Part shown: positions 19,537-30,383 of the stretch, piece by piece
How positions within the stretch are numbered: the first letter of the stretch is position 1
Layout of the letters: each line of letters opens with the position of its first letter
Assembly: GCF_000002875.2 (NCBI RefSeq)
Contig: NC_009413.2
Span: forward strand, 67,001 to 131,000
Length of the DNA stretch: 64,000 nt
Source: Leishmania infantum JPCM5
Taxonomy: Eukaryota > Euglenozoa > Kinetoplastea > Trypanosomatida > Trypanosomatidae
Reading direction: 5' to 3'
Program-made: the position numbers and the translations under genes
Notes under the pieces: model-generated
Databases searched by the model: none
The model's input: only the letters and a program-made list of their open reading frames with translations
What the model was told of the DNA's origin: nothing

Positions 19537-21982
19537 AAGACGCATGCCCTCCTACACAGACGTGAAAGGAACTTCCAGGAGAGAGAGAGGGATGGGCATC
19601 TTCACTGAAAGACGCGAAGCAGATGAGGGGATGGCGTCACACTGTGGCTGCTACCGAGAAGAAGAGGACAGAGAGGCAGAGCCGCGGGGAGGTGTGTACG
19701 AGGGTGCGGCGATGGACAGAGGGGGAGAGGGAGGGGAGGAAAGAAGGGGGGAACGAATTTGTAGTGAACGGTGGGGATAAAACACCTGGGTGCCTCCCCG
19801 CGCCGTGTCTCCTTAACAGATACGCACGCTCAGACAGTCGCTCATTGTCGTACCTGCCCCTCTTCCCGCATGATCTCTACGATCACCACTCCGCTCCGCG
19901 AGGTCGCCTCAGAGATCTCTGTAAACATCTCTCCCAAGGCTCACCGACCAAGCAGTATGGGGTGGAGGGAATGGAAGCAGACACGCACAAGCAAGCAGGC
20001 AAGAGGTGTTCCACGCTGCAGCAGAGGTCATGCAGACCTCTCTCCCACACTTCTCTTCTCTGCCTTGTGTCTGTCTGTCCGCTTTTATGGTTTCTTTTCC
20101 TGTGCTGCGTATCGCTGACGAGCCAGCACACCGCGCGGCCTTCTCCGTCGTGTATGTTCTCTCTCTTCTGTGCATCGGTTCGCTCTTCATGCCGCATGGA
20201 GGCAGCGAAGAGAGAAGGAGGCGGGGCAGGGAGAGGGGGTACGGGTAGCAGCAGCATGAAGGATGGCACTGAAAGTAAAACGGAGGGGGTAGCTGGTATG
20301 GCTTGTCCACGCGCTTTCTCTCCCACCACCGTCTTCTTCGTTCTACGCCCACTGCACAGCGTGCCGTGAAGCTTTCTGAAAGGCCCCCTTCCGTGGCACA
20401 CACACACGCACTTGGTGCGCGCCCCTTCTAGTAGACTTCTTAGCCGCTAGATGAGCAACGGAAGCAGCACGCACTCTCCCTCCGATGTCCTGTCACCTCT
20501 TGGAGAGACACTCGACATGGTAAGGGCACCTAGGAAGAAGAGCAGCTCATGAGAGAGAGAAAGAAAGAGCATTACGGTGTCCAGACGTGCGTAGCAGGGC
20601 TGCGGAAGCGGCCAGGCGACAACGGCCGCAAAGTGCGGCGGAGGTGTGCTCCGAACCGAGAGAAGGCAGAAGACATCAACGTCTTCGCCTCCCTCTGAAG
20701 AATGTAGGGAGAACAGTCCCATGGAAGATACGGTTGGGGAGAGGAGGAGGGGGAGGAGGGCAGGAGAAAAGAAGAAGGGGAAGCGGAAGGGGCAGAGCTG
20801 CAGCTAAGGGGGGATTCAACGGCTGCAGCGCTGCTTGCAAAGAAAAGATGCATGCAATGCACGCTTCAACCAAGCAAACGTATATATATGCAAAAGACAA
20901 CGACGATGTGTCACAAGCGGAAGCGCCGCAAAGCAGAAGGGGCACACGCCTACCCAGGCACACAAGCATGATCGTGTGTGTGTGTGTGTGGGGGGGGGGG
21001 GGCATGAGGAAAGGGCACAAGAACTCAACCGCGACGAGTAAATGGGGGGGGGGGGGTGAGGCGCAAGGGCTAGGTGCATGGGTAAGGGGAAAGGAGACCA
21101 ACAGCACCTTCCCGACCCCTTACTCGCCTCTTACACCGATGCACGCATGACACGCACAGCAATACCGAAGAGAAAAAAGGGGGAGCAGCGTCACGCTCCT
21201 GATGCCTCGCAGCACCCACGCACGTCCTTTTTTTCGCTTTGCCTGTCGCTCTCCGTCTCGTTGCGTGCCTCACGTGTGTCCGTCGCTTGAGAACCCCGCG
21301 ACCGTCGAAGCGGGATCGATGCCCTTTTCAGGTTCTGCGAGCTCGTGGCGCTGTACTACTTGTTCTTCGCGCGCATTTGCAAACATGTGTGTATATAGAT
21401 AGAGATGCACGCGTGGATGTCTGCTCATCGCCAAGTCGGAGGGAAAGGAAGAAAGGGCTCACCAGCACGCACAGCAAAACACGCGTGGCCCCTCGGCCCC
21501 GCGGCTCTCTTTCCTTCTTTGCAGAGGAGGGGGCGAGGGGAGAGGGAGGGAGGGATGTGATGGGAGACGAGGCAGCACAATGCAGGAGGGCATCGAAGGG
21601 GCAGCGCCTTGTGTTTCTGCCTCCCTCTTTCCCGCCGTTTTTTTGTTTGCTCTCCATTCCATGTTCTCCCACAACCCGTCATTGGGCCTAGCGTGTGCCT
21701 GCACGCGTTGTCCTGAGCGTCATCGCAGCGGCGGCGCAGTCGCATTGGCCTTAATATCATTAGAGTGGTCAACAGGGGACGCGTCCCTCGAACCTTCAGA
21801 TCTGCGTGCGTGGGCGTAGCGGTGCCATCACCCCAGCGCTTGGCAAAGGACGCGAAGAAGGGGATGGAGCATCCAGCAGCCCTGCACGTGAAGTGGAGCG
21901 GGGGGTGGGAGAGAGCAAAAGGGGGCAGGCGGACGTGCGGGTGGGGCGTCGGCTGAGTGTGTCAGTTGCTCCACAGCCCACC
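19537..21982. other. Long spacer downstream of the oxygenase gene
   Basis: No supported gene. Low-complexity: GT repeat followed by a G run at about 20974-21002, a second G13 run at 21044-21056, and several purine runs. It should hold the oxygenase 3' UTR. Short open frames are biased and differ in every reading frame. Confidence 0.6.
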
Positions 21983-22942
21983 CTATTGCGACTTCAGGTC
22001 GTCCGCGCGGTAGGCATACGTCTGTTGAAAGCGCTTCAGCAGCCAGTCGGCGGCCTTCACGTCCGGAAACTTCGAGGGGTTCGCCTCGTCGAAACAGTTC
22101 GGCAGGCAGGAAATCGTTGTCTCGGGGTTCGGCTCGCAGAAGAATGGCATCGAGATGCGCTCCACGCCTTGGTTTAGCACACGGTGCGGCGTGCTCTTGT
22201 ACCGCCCGTTGCTCCACATCGCCATCATGTCGCCGATGTTCACAACGTAGCTACCCTCAAGTGATGGCGCGTCCATCCACTCGCCCTGCAGGTTCTGCAC
22301 CTGCAGGCCCCCGACCTTGTCTTGGTACAGCAGCGTCACGATGCCGTAGTCCGTGTGCGCACCGCACACCACACGGCCCTTCTCTTCCGGCAGTGCGGGG
22401 TAGCGGATCATGCGGAACACGCTCAGCGGCTCGTGAAACTTAGACACGAAAAAGTCCTCGTCAATGTCGAGTGCGAGTGCCAGCGCACGCAGCAGCAGCA
22501 GAGCTAGGCGCTGCATATCGCTGTAGTGCTGCTCCATCAGCTCCGTCCAGCCCTCGATCCACGTGGGGTGGTTGTTCGGGCCGCGCAGCGGCTTGCCGGC
22601 AACAACAGAGGGGTGGTCCAGAGGCAGGTGGAAGCCCATGTCGAAGGTCTCTTTCCAGTCACCAGGCTTGCTGGGGTCGAGCTGCTCTGCAGCACACGTG
22701 CCGTAGCCGCGGTGGTTCGAGGTCTTCTCAATGTTGATCCGCAGCTTCTCCTCCTGCGGTAGAGCAAAGAACTTGTTTGCCATCTTCGTCAGCTGTTCGC
22801 TGCGGTCCTTCGGAATTTGGTGTCCGGTGATGTAGAAGAAGCCCCACGTGCGGCATGCCTCGTCGATCGCGTGTGCGACGCGCAACAAGTCCGCCTTGTT
22901 GTCATTGTACAGCGGCGCAATATCGATCACTGGCAGGGGCAT
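21983..22942 (-). CDS. 2-oxoglutarate/Fe(II)-dependent oxygenase, isopenicillin N synthase-like fold
   Basis: Encodes 319 residues from the ATG at 22942. An N-terminal DIOX_N region (PVIDIAPL, then the WGFFYITGH segment at about 33-41) precedes the double-stranded beta-helix core. Iron ligands are visible as H196 and D198 (HTDYG) and H253 (TPHRV), and the 2-oxoglutarate-binding R-x-S is R262/S264. Family members couple 2-oxoglutarate decarboxylation to oxidation of small molecules, as in plant and bacterial gibberellin/flavonoid oxidases. The substrate cannot be read from sequence. No targeting peptide or PTS1 is evident, so it is probably cytosolic. Length is typical for the family. Confidence 0.9.
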   Translation of the reverse strand: MPLPVIDIAPLYNDNKADLLRVAHAIDEACRTWGFFYITGHQIPKDRSEQLTKMANKFFALPQEEKLRINIEKTSNHRGYGTCAAEQLDPSKPGDWKETFDMGFHLPLDHPSVVAGKPLRGPNNHPTWIEGWTELMEQHYSDMQRLALLLLRALALALDIDEDFFVSKFHEPLSVFRMIRYPALPEEKGRVVCGAHTDYGIVTLLYQDKVGGLQVQNLQGEWMDAPSLEGSYVVNIGDMMAMWSNGRYKSTPHRVLNQGVERISMPFFCEPNPETTISCLPNCFDEANPSKFPDVKAADWLLKRFQQTYAYRADDLKSQ

Positions 22943-23684
22943 GGTGGCGAGGGGGTGGTGGGGGCGAGCGAGAGAGTGTGAGGACAGCAGAGGTGGGGTG
23001 CAAATGAATGGCCTGCGAGGGCGTTTATGTGTGCGCTAGTAGCGGAGCAGTGGCAGTTGGCGGGAAGAAGTGGGCAGGGGAATAAGCAGAAAAGGCCGGC
23101 AAGGGTAGATCGCAAGAGCAGGGAGGAGTCATCAATGATGGGATTTGTGTGTGGGTGTGTGTGACTATGCGTGTGTGCAGGTGCGAGCATCGAATGCGGC
23201 GAGGCAGACGGGGGTGGGAGAGGGGGAGGAAGGGTGCTACAGGCGCATGCGATACCGCCCTTAACAGCACCTGTCTCACCCTTACCGGCCCTGTGCCCCT
23301 CTCCTTCCGCACCCCTCGGTGCCTGGCACGGATGCACTCACGATGGTGCTGGAATCAATTGCAAGCGTAAGGGCAGCGGGCATTGTGGCGACGGCGAAGA
23401 ATGGAAGGAATAGGCGGGGTCTGATCTTGCTAGGTCTTGCGCAGGTGCATGTATGCATGTGTCGCTGAGAGGAGGACAGCTCCACGTAAGTGCCGCCAAG
23501 GGTGTGCCAACGCAGATGGCACGGTGCTCAAGAATGCGCTTCAGTGTCTCCCTCCCCGGTGGGCGGCGCACAGGAGACACAGACTCGCGAGGGTGGTATT
23601 GCCGTGGGCGAGGGGAAGGGGTCGTGGATGGAGTCGAGCAGCGGCAGCAGCAGCGGGGGTGGAGGGGGGGGGGGAGATGCGGGC
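22943..23684. other. Spacer between the TTLL gene and the oxygenase
   Basis: No gene seen. The 5' flank of the oxygenase is a CU-rich tract in the transcript with no AG between about 22990 and the ATG, so its acceptor must lie further upstream. A GT-rich stretch lies at about 23144-23180. Confidence 0.55.
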
Positions 23685-25472
23685 TCAGGGCAGTCGCCTC
23701 GACAACTCCACCATGCGCTGCTGGGCCGCTCTTTCTGCTGGCAGCCAGTCATCAATGTCCGCCCCGTCCCCGATCCTCTCAGTATCACCTGTACCGCAGC
23801 CCGCACTGTAGTGGGGGAGTAGGCGGCGAAACCCGAACGGTTCCGCGGCAGTCCCGCGCATTAGCATATCCGCTCGCTCCTCCATCCATGCTTTGGCATC
23901 GCCTTGCATGCAGGCCTCGTACCGCTGCGGATTGCCCTCGTGCTGCCCCCAGGGGGGTATGTGCGTCTCCAGCAGCCGAAAGGTGTCGCGCAAAACGGCA
24001 CTCTTTACGGCAAAGTCGAAGGCTGTGTCGCAGAACAGCGACGGGGAGTGGTTCACCTCCATCAAGACCGGGTGCAGGTCCGCCTCGCGCAGCATCACGT
24101 CGAAACCCAGCAGCTCGAAGCAGCTGCGACCATCGGCACGGTAGCCTCGTGTGCCGCCAGCGCCGATCAGCTCACGTCGCAGCACCTCGACACCAGAGAG
24201 AATGGTGAGGGTGATGCACTCATCTAAGCTGCGTCGCACACGCGGCCACCCGCCCGGGACTTGGAGAGACTCGATGAAGGAGGCGAACGCGGCGAGGCTC
24301 TGCTTGTTGCTATCCTCCCGGTCAGCTGGCGCCCTTGGCTGCCCCGGAGAGACGCCCACATCGACGTGAGGTTCAGCGCCGTCGTCGTGAACGGCCGGCA
24401 CGTACAAGGACGATGTTCTGTTCACTGCGTAGTTCGTCAAGTGCCGCGATGCGTCGCCGCAGTTTCCGTCGGTCGGCGCTGCGTAGGGTTTGGCGCAGAC
24501 GCGCACAAGGCCTTCACGGTGCACGTACAGCTCCACGCCTTGTACATCGCGCGGCACCGCTGTTGAGTTACTGTAGCTCTCGTTCACTGCGGGTTTGGAG
24601 ATAGTCGGCACGTCACGGGAAGCTGCAGGCGTTGCTGTCGAGCGGCGCGACTGCTGCCGGGGCACTGTCGCGACAAGCAGCACATAAAGACGCAAGTCGA
24701 ACTTCCTGCCGCCCATCAGCAACGGACGATCCACGTACAGCTGCACGACGCACTCCCTCTTCTGGTCCCTTCGTTCCGCCTCGGTCAGATCCGCCTCTGG
24801 GGAGGTGGTGAGACGGATGCCCCTGCCCTCGCACCCTGTGTTGGGTTTGATGATGAAGAACACAGGGCGGGCTTCGGAGGAAGGGCTGGCGTGCTCCGCC
24901 AGCTCCCGTCGAAACGCTGCCAAGCGGCCGAGATCCGTGAGGCTGGAGAAGCTCGCTGGTACCGACAGCGCAAGAAACCGCTCTAGAGTCGATTCGGCAC
25001 GATTCGTGCCGTCCACCGCCGCACCGCCACCAGGACGCTTCGGCCGCGCGCAGTCCGCCGATTGAAGCCGCGACAGCTGCATGAGACGGCGAAACAGGAG
25101 CGCCTTTCGGGCAATCACGTTCATTGCGGCATAGTGGTTCAGGCGCTGGTAGCACGCCAGTTCTGCCACGCGGGAACGCACAACGCTCTTGTCTACCCAC
25201 AGGACCTGAGGTACATGCGGCGGTGTGGCGACTCGCTCTGGAGACTCGAGCGACACGCCATGAAACAGGGGTGGTGGGTGCTCCTCAGTATCGGTATCGT
25301 ACACCGTCCACTCGACCATGCGCGCCGCGGCACGCACGACGTGGTAGCGTGTGCTTCGGCAGTCAATGACAACACCGCCAGATGGCTCCCTCAGCAGCCC
25401 CCCAGCCGATGGCACGGGTGGCGGATGTTGCGCATGGTGCATGTGGGTATGCTTCTCTTCGTGCGCACGCAT
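23685..25472 (-). CDS. Tubulin tyrosine ligase-like (TTLL) protein, probable polyglutamylase
   Basis: Encodes 595 residues from the ATG at 25472, the first ATG after a CU-rich tract and AG; an alternative ATG is at 25442. The open frame continues upstream but is not protein-like there. The TTLL N-terminal element (VVIDCRSTRYHVVRAAARM, then CYQRLNHYAAMNVIARKALL) is present. ATP-grasp motifs follow: FFIIKPNTGCEGRGIRL (about residue 205), VVQLYVDRPLLMGGRKFDLRLYVL (two pieces, about 240-262), SRHLTNYAVNRTS (about 343), and ELLGFDVMLREADLHPVLMEVNHSPSL (two pieces, about 455-480). The family adds Glu or other amino acids to tubulin tails. The 'RLNH' element and complete core fit a glutamylase of TTLL4/5/6/7 type; chain initiation versus elongation is unresolved. 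Confidence 0.88.
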   Translation of the reverse strand: MRAHEEKHTHMHHAQHPPPVPSAGGLLREPSGGVVIDCRSTRYHVVRAAARMVEWTVYDTDTEEHPPPLFHGVSLESPERVATPPHVPQVLWVDKSVVRSRVAELACYQRLNHYAAMNVIARKALLFRRLMQLSRLQSADCARPKRPGGGAAVDGTNRAESTLERFLALSVPASFSSLTDLGRLAAFRRELAEHASPSSEARPVFFIIKPNTGCEGRGIRLTTSPEADLTEAERRDQKRECVVQLYVDRPLLMGGRKFDLRLYVLLVATVPRQQSRRSTATPAASRDVPTISKPAVNESYSNSTAVPRDVQGVELYVHREGLVRVCAKPYAAPTDGNCGDASRHLTNYAVNRTSSLYVPAVHDDGAEPHVDVGVSPGQPRAPADREDSNKQSLAAFASFIESLQVPGGWPRVRRSLDECITLTILSGVEVLRRELIGAGGTRGYRADGRSCFELLGFDVMLREADLHPVLMEVNHSPSLFCDTAFDFAVKSAVLRDTFRLLETHIPPWGQHEGNPQRYEACMQGDAKAWMEERADMLMRGTAAEPFGFRRLLPHYSAGCGTGDTERIGDGADIDDWLPAERAAQQRMVELSRRLP

Positions 25473-26467
25473 GCGCTTGTGCAAAAGTACGAGGTGGCCA
25501 CGACAGCGAGAGAGGCAGGGTGAGGGAGAGAAGCACATGGGCAAGGTTCGCCGCTTGAAGGGGAGGCAAAAACAGCTGCGGCCACGTAGATCAGCGCATT
25601 GCCATAGCGACCACGCGAGAGCTGCACCGTGGCGTGTGTTGCAGGCACGCACACAAGACCACGGAGAGGGATATATGCCGCTGCAGAAGAAGATGAACCG
25701 GTACACAAGGCGGAAGACCGCCTCCCCATGAACTGCACTAGCGCGCTGGCGCGATGAGTGGGGTGGCCAGAAGGGCTGCAGCATCCACCCCACCCCCACC
25801 CCGTAGCGCTCTCGCACCCTCTCCTCCTCTCCCCGCATGTTGCTCAGGTGTGCATGTTTGCCGATTTGGCAGGCGTTTCCTTGTCTTCTTCGCCCTTTCT
25901 CGCTTTCTAGGGGACCCCCGCGGAGAGGCTCATCCGTGGGACTGATAACAACAAGTCCGGTCGGAGGGGGTTCAGTTGGGGGAAGGGGGGGGTAGTGCAC
26001 CCACATCTCCCGTGTTGGCCCGGATACGCTTCCGTGCATGCAGAGACACGCGTGCACGGGGAGAACGGGATGAAGAGCACAAGCCCCATGAAGGGGTGGG
26101 GAGAGGGAGGCGGCGGAAGGGGGTGGTGAAGGATGGCCGATGCAGGCGCACCGCCCATCCACCTATCCAACTGCCGAGCGCCGACGAGAAGGAGCACGAG
26201 CACACAGTGGAGGAAGAGGAGGGAAGACGAGGATCTAACGTACAAAAAACAAGAGAACAACACACAGCACAAAACACACACAGCAGCATGACGGGTGGCT
26301 GTCCCTCTCTCTATGCGGGTTGGTGGGGCATAGAGGGGGTCAACCGGCACATGCAGTGTGCACAGAGACGACGGCGTCTGCCACCACCGTCACGGCCCTT
26401 CAGACTCTCTTCATCGCAGCACTGCAGTCGAACGCTACTGACCAGGATATCGGTCTCGCTGCGCGCT
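25473..26467. other. Spacer between the SAP-domain gene and the TTLL gene
   Basis: Holds the TTLL 5' flank and the 3' UTR of the SAP-domain gene. No gene supported; the long in-frame upstream extension of the TTLL gene (to 26162) is Pro/Ser/Cys-rich and interrupted by the predicted splice site. Confidence 0.55.
25476..25540 (-). promoter_or_regulatory. Polypyrimidine tract and candidate acceptor for the TTLL gene
   Basis: In transcript sense a CU-rich tract (about 25530-25500) is followed by no AG until CACAAG, with the AG at 25477-25476, 3 nt before the ATG at 25472. It decides the start choice but is only a prediction. Confidence 0.4.
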
Positions 26468-27217
26468 CTACGGGGAGCCGTTGATGGCGCTGAGGATATC
26501 AGCCTTTGTCTTGACCCCCTTCAACTGAATTGAGTTGTCCTTGGCGAACTCCTTCAACGCGGCGAGGGTCCACTTTGGGCTCGGCGTTTTGGAGGGCGCC
26601 GTCGCGGCCTTGCGCCGCGAGTTTGAGCGGGAGCGAGAACGCCGACGGCGGGCTGACGTCTTTGCCGCCGGCTTGGGCTTCGTCGGCGAAGGAGAGCGCG
26701 CGCGGGCCGGGGATCGGGAGGCGGCCTTCTTCGGCGAGGATTGCTTCGATGAAGACTTCTTGGGAGAGATCTTCTTGGGCGGCGCCTTCTTCGGGCTTGT
26801 CTTGCGCGGCGTGCTGCTCGCGGAAGTCATCGGCTGTGGCTCTGGCGAGTTGGCACGCGCCGGCGACTTGGCCGGCGATCTGGCCGCCAACTTGCTGGCG
26901 TGTGGCGAGCGAGACGCGGCCTTGCTGGGAGAGTGCGAGGAGTCCTTCAGGTCTGCCTCCTTCAGCGGAGTTGTCAGCTTGGCCCCGACGGACTTCAGCA
27001 GAGACGCGTGCTTCTTCTGCGACAGAGGTGGAGATTTTTTCGCGTTTGCGGATGCTTTCGAGGATGTAGATGATCTGCGCCAGGCGGTGGCCGCCATCGC
27101 CGCTACGTTGTCATCCCTCATCCTGCCCTCATCGTCGAATAAGCGGTACTCCGCCTGCGGCAAATCGTCATCGTCCACCTCCGGCTTGGTATAAATGTAG
27201 TTCTTCCAGAACGGCAT
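26468..27217 (-). CDS. SAP-domain protein with SPKK-type basic repeats (histone H1-like)
   Basis: Encodes 249 residues from the ATG at 27217, 30 nt below a well-formed candidate acceptor. The N-terminal 50 residues are acidic/aromatic (MPFWKNYIYTKPEVDDDD). The middle (about 60-210) is a Lys/Arg/Ser/Pro-rich region with many SPKK/SPAR/SPTK units like those in histone H1 tails that bind the DNA minor groove. The C-terminal 35 residues (WTLAALKEFAKDNSIQLKG and on) match the SAP helix-extension-helix DNA-binding motif. A nuclear chromatin or scaffold role is likely; no named orthologue is recognised. The SP sites are potential proline-directed kinase targets. Confidence 0.8.
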   Translation of the reverse strand: MPFWKNYIYTKPEVDDDDLPQAEYRLFDDEGRMRDDNVAAMAATAWRRSSTSSKASANAKKSPPLSQKKHASLLKSVGAKLTTPLKEADLKDSSHSPSKAASRSPHASKLAARSPAKSPARANSPEPQPMTSASSTPRKTSPKKAPPKKISPKKSSSKQSSPKKAASRSPARARSPSPTKPKPAAKTSARRRRSRSRSNSRRKAATAPSKTPSPKWTLAALKEFAKDNSIQLKGVKTKADILSAINGSP

Positions 27218-28308
27218 TCTCCGCTTGCGCTGAGGCGATGCGTGGAGCTGTGTAAGAGGTGGTCGAGGAAGGAAAGGTTGGAGCAAGCCTGTGAGGCGCA
27301 CAGGCGAAACAAAGGGAAGGGAAGGGGGGGCGAGAAAGGTCAAATAAACTGCCAGTTGCGACGCAGTTTCGTTGGACGGGTCTTGTCCGGTCGTGCTCTT
27401 CGCGAGAGCAACAGGAGAAGAAAGGGGCGACGGGGAAGAGGCCAGAGAGAGAAAGTGAGGCGGTGTATCCGATGTACACCACGTTGGAGAGCACAGAATG
27501 AAGGCAGATGAGGCACGCGCATGGGAAGCTAGATCACCAGCAAAGATCACAGGGAAACGGCCAGCGCCACCGCCGTCAGTCGGGCTGCGTCGTCGGCCTC
27601 CTCTTCGCGAGTGGCGAAGTACTTTGTTACAACAGCTGCAAGCAGGTGCATCGGAGCGACACTTCCGCGCCAAACGCCACCGGGACAACGTCGCGTGCAC
27701 CGACAAGACCGACGTTTGCCGCGCGTCGATGTGCAACCTCGCGTGCGAAGCGGATCCCCTCCACGTCGTCATTCCTCCCTTTCCCGCAACAAGGACGACG
27801 CAAACACCGAAGAACCGCAATCGGAAAAGACCGCGAAGACGAACGCCGACTGGTCGCTCGGCAGCCTAAGCAACGGCACCGAAAGAGCGAAAGTGGAGCG
27901 CTGACTCTTCGGCAGCACGAGCATGAGCAAGCAGGGCCCTCTTAGCAGCAGAAGCACATGTCCATACGTGCAGCACGGCTCACGCCAGCAACGCCCACAG
28001 CAATGCACAGAAGATGGCCAAACGCGCACAGAAAAGGCGAAGAAGACACGAGCGATATCGTGTTCGCCTTGCGCAGCGGCTTACGCATCGCATACAAACT
28101 TGTTCAGGTACTCACTAGCACGCACATGCACACGCATCCATGCACAAGACCGCGAAGTGAGTAGCTGGCTCAGTTTGCAGAGGTCGACACATGGGTGTGC
28201 CGTTGGGAAAGAGATCACAACGGCAGCAAGAAAAAGAAATCGAAAGACATCGGCGTGTGCGCAATGCTTTACTTGCGTAGCGACGCCACAACCAAAAACA
28301 GTTCTTTT
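27218..28308. other. Spacer between SIDER2-like copy 2 and the SAP-domain gene
   Basis: No gene supported. About 27500-28300 is less repetitive than most spacers here, but no frame looks like a protein family. Confidence 0.5.
27248..27285 (-). promoter_or_regulatory. Polypyrimidine tract and candidate acceptor for the SAP-domain gene
   Basis: In transcript sense a tract of about 30 pyrimidine-rich bases (27285-27254) leads into ACACAG, with the AG at 27249-27248, giving a 30-nt 5' UTR. Canonical layout. Confidence 0.55.
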
Positions 28309-28919
28309 CGTGTCCATTCGCTCTGCCACACAGCAGGAGGTCCAACTCCGCGTGACTCCTCTCCCCCTCCCCACCTCCTCCCCTGGCCTGTCACAGGGCC
28401 CATCGCGCGGTGCAGAGCAGCCGTAGACACACGCCGGCACAGCAATGCGCCGACCCGTTCATCGGACAGCACGGCCCCGGCGCCTAAAAACTCTACCCAC
28501 CCCACTATGCCGGTCGCCACCGGGTGCATCTCCCCCGGGGTGGCACTCCGGCGCCCCACACCAGCCGTCGGCCCTGCGAGGGGCCGGGTGGGACACACGC
28601 TCGAGTCACGCGGGCACTCTGCCTATCAGGTGGGTGTGGCACAGACCTCTTCACAGTCGCGGGGCGCTCCGACGCCACCCCACCCAGGACCGGGCCGCCG
28701 ACGTCAGCAGCGATCCATCGCTCTGTCCTCCACACCGTGTCGTGGGTGCCTGGCCCTGTCACCACCAGAAGTGGTTCGGCGTTGGCAGCGATGAGGGGGG
28801 ATAGAGGAGGGGCTGCCCAGCCCCCCCCCGCAGACAGAGTAGGAGGTGCACTGGGCCCTGCGATACCGCGCACGGAGGCGTCCTCCGTGATCGTGGAAAA
28901 CAAGTATTGACATACAACG
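28309..28919. mobile_element. SIDER2-like retroposon, copy 2 (longest)
   Basis: About 611 bp. It shares its low-coordinate boundary (CGTGTCCATTCGCTCTGCC) exactly with copy 3 and its high-coordinate end (through CATACAACG) with copy 1. Relative to the others it lacks 7 bp inside the C-rich tract near 28820-28830 and has a few substitutions. It lies about 1.5 kb downstream of the D-lactate dehydrogenase stop, compatible with a long 3' UTR. No clear target-site duplication or long A tail is visible. Orientation is not assigned because I cannot verify which end bears the 79-bp family signature. Confidence 0.7.
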
Positions 28920-30383
28920 TAGAAAGGCGAATAAGACCACCGTTAGAGATATGACGACAGCAAGCGAGAGAGCGGAGATAAACATGTAAAGCAAAAGAAT
29001 CGGCTCGAGCAGAGAGAGCGGAGCGAGGCACAGGAATAAACGTGCCGAATCCGCTCCTGGTGCTGCACTAAATCGTATGCATGTCGCATACCCTCTGTGA
29101 GGGTCGCGTGATTTGCGCGTGTGTGCTGTTGCCGTTCGATACCACACCTCGCTCTGCGCCGGTGCGTATGCGTCTCTTTACATTCAAACCGACAAGAGAG
29201 AGAAGTCCACAGCATAAAACAAATATAAGAAAAAACATAAGTGAGCGTGAGCTCAGGATGGTCATGATGTCGTGCGCGCTTGTGCACGTGTGCGCCAGCG
29301 GACTTGTGGGCTTCTCTTCCTCTCCCTGTCTGTCCGGTTTTCAGGCAACCATTCCGTGTGCGATGCGGCGTTAAATCCATGATCTTTATTGATCGTGCAC
29401 AAACCCACACATTCCCGCGGACATCGGCGTTGTATTTTCGCTGGGGAATGCAAAGTCCAGGGGCATAAGAAGAACGGAATGACACCAACCAACCAGCCAC
29501 ACGTTCAAGGAAAACGGAGATGAGGAATGGATGCGCACGCCTACATCATACATGAAAGCATGTATACGCATGTGTGTATATATATATGTATAGAAAGAGA
29601 TGTATGAATGGATGTATATGTAAGCACTTGCATGTCTTTCCCTCTTTCGCACACGCGCACGCACCGAGAACGGCAACACGCCTTTGAGTGGTGACGGGTG
29701 GCGCGGCAGGAGAGGCAACGAGTCGAAAAAATGAGGTTTCGTGTGGGCGCCGGGGCTGGCAGGGGGGGTGGAGCAACGATAAGGGAAGTGCACAATGTTT
29801 TTTTTTTTTTTTAAGGGGACCCTCATCAAAGTCTCCGTGTGCGGCGGCACGTATGCCGGGTGGAGGACCGCATTGGGAGCTGCTGCTCATGCACCCCCAT
29901 CTTGTGCGATCAGCTTCTCTGTCGATTCCACCGCACCACAACGTCCACCATCGTAATCATCTGCTGCCCGAACCCTCCCCATGCTCATTCTCCCCATCAC
30001 GGACGCCATAGAGCCATGTTACGGCCTCGCAAGAGGTAGATTATACGTGCGCCCGCGCGAGGGAAAGAAACGAGGAGCACCACTTGCGGCACGTGTGAGA
30101 GAGAGAAGCAAGATGGACAAGAAGCCAAGTCGGAGAACGGCGAAAAGCAACCAGCTTACGGCACCTAAGGCACACGGGAGGTGAAGAGAGACAGAGCACG
30201 CGTGTTTGTACGCCTTCGGGCAGCCACCAAACAAAAAGATAGAGACCTGAGCTCGGGAAGACACGATAGGAAAACATAGGAAGAGAGAGGGGGAGGGTAG
30301 AGTAAAAGGGTAGAAACGAGAAAGAACAGGAAGGAGAACCTTTGGAGTATGTGCGCTAGCAACCACAGACGGAGAGGCATGCG
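28920..30383. other. 3' flank of the D-lactate dehydrogenase gene
   Basis: No gene supported. Contains a TA/TG-rich stretch near 29560-29615 and a T15 run at 29798-29812 (A15 in the transcript). Confidence 0.6.
29798..29812 (-). repeat. A15 homopolymer in transcript sense
   Basis: Fifteen T on the plus strand, hence A15 in the transcribed strand sense. It could be a relic retroposon tail or simple slippage; nothing recognisable precedes it. Confidence 0.6.

Noticed and set aside
25473..26162. 230-residue N-terminal extension of the TTLL protein
   Set aside because: It is Pro/Ser/Cys/His-rich, precedes a predicted splice acceptor, and the TTLL N-terminal element is already complete from 25472.
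28498..28794. Roughly 95-codon plus-strand open frame conserved in all three retroposon copies
   Set aside because: Conservation is explained by near-identity of the DNA; the frame is Pro/Arg/Gly-rich, antisense to the transcription unit and matches no known retroposon protein.
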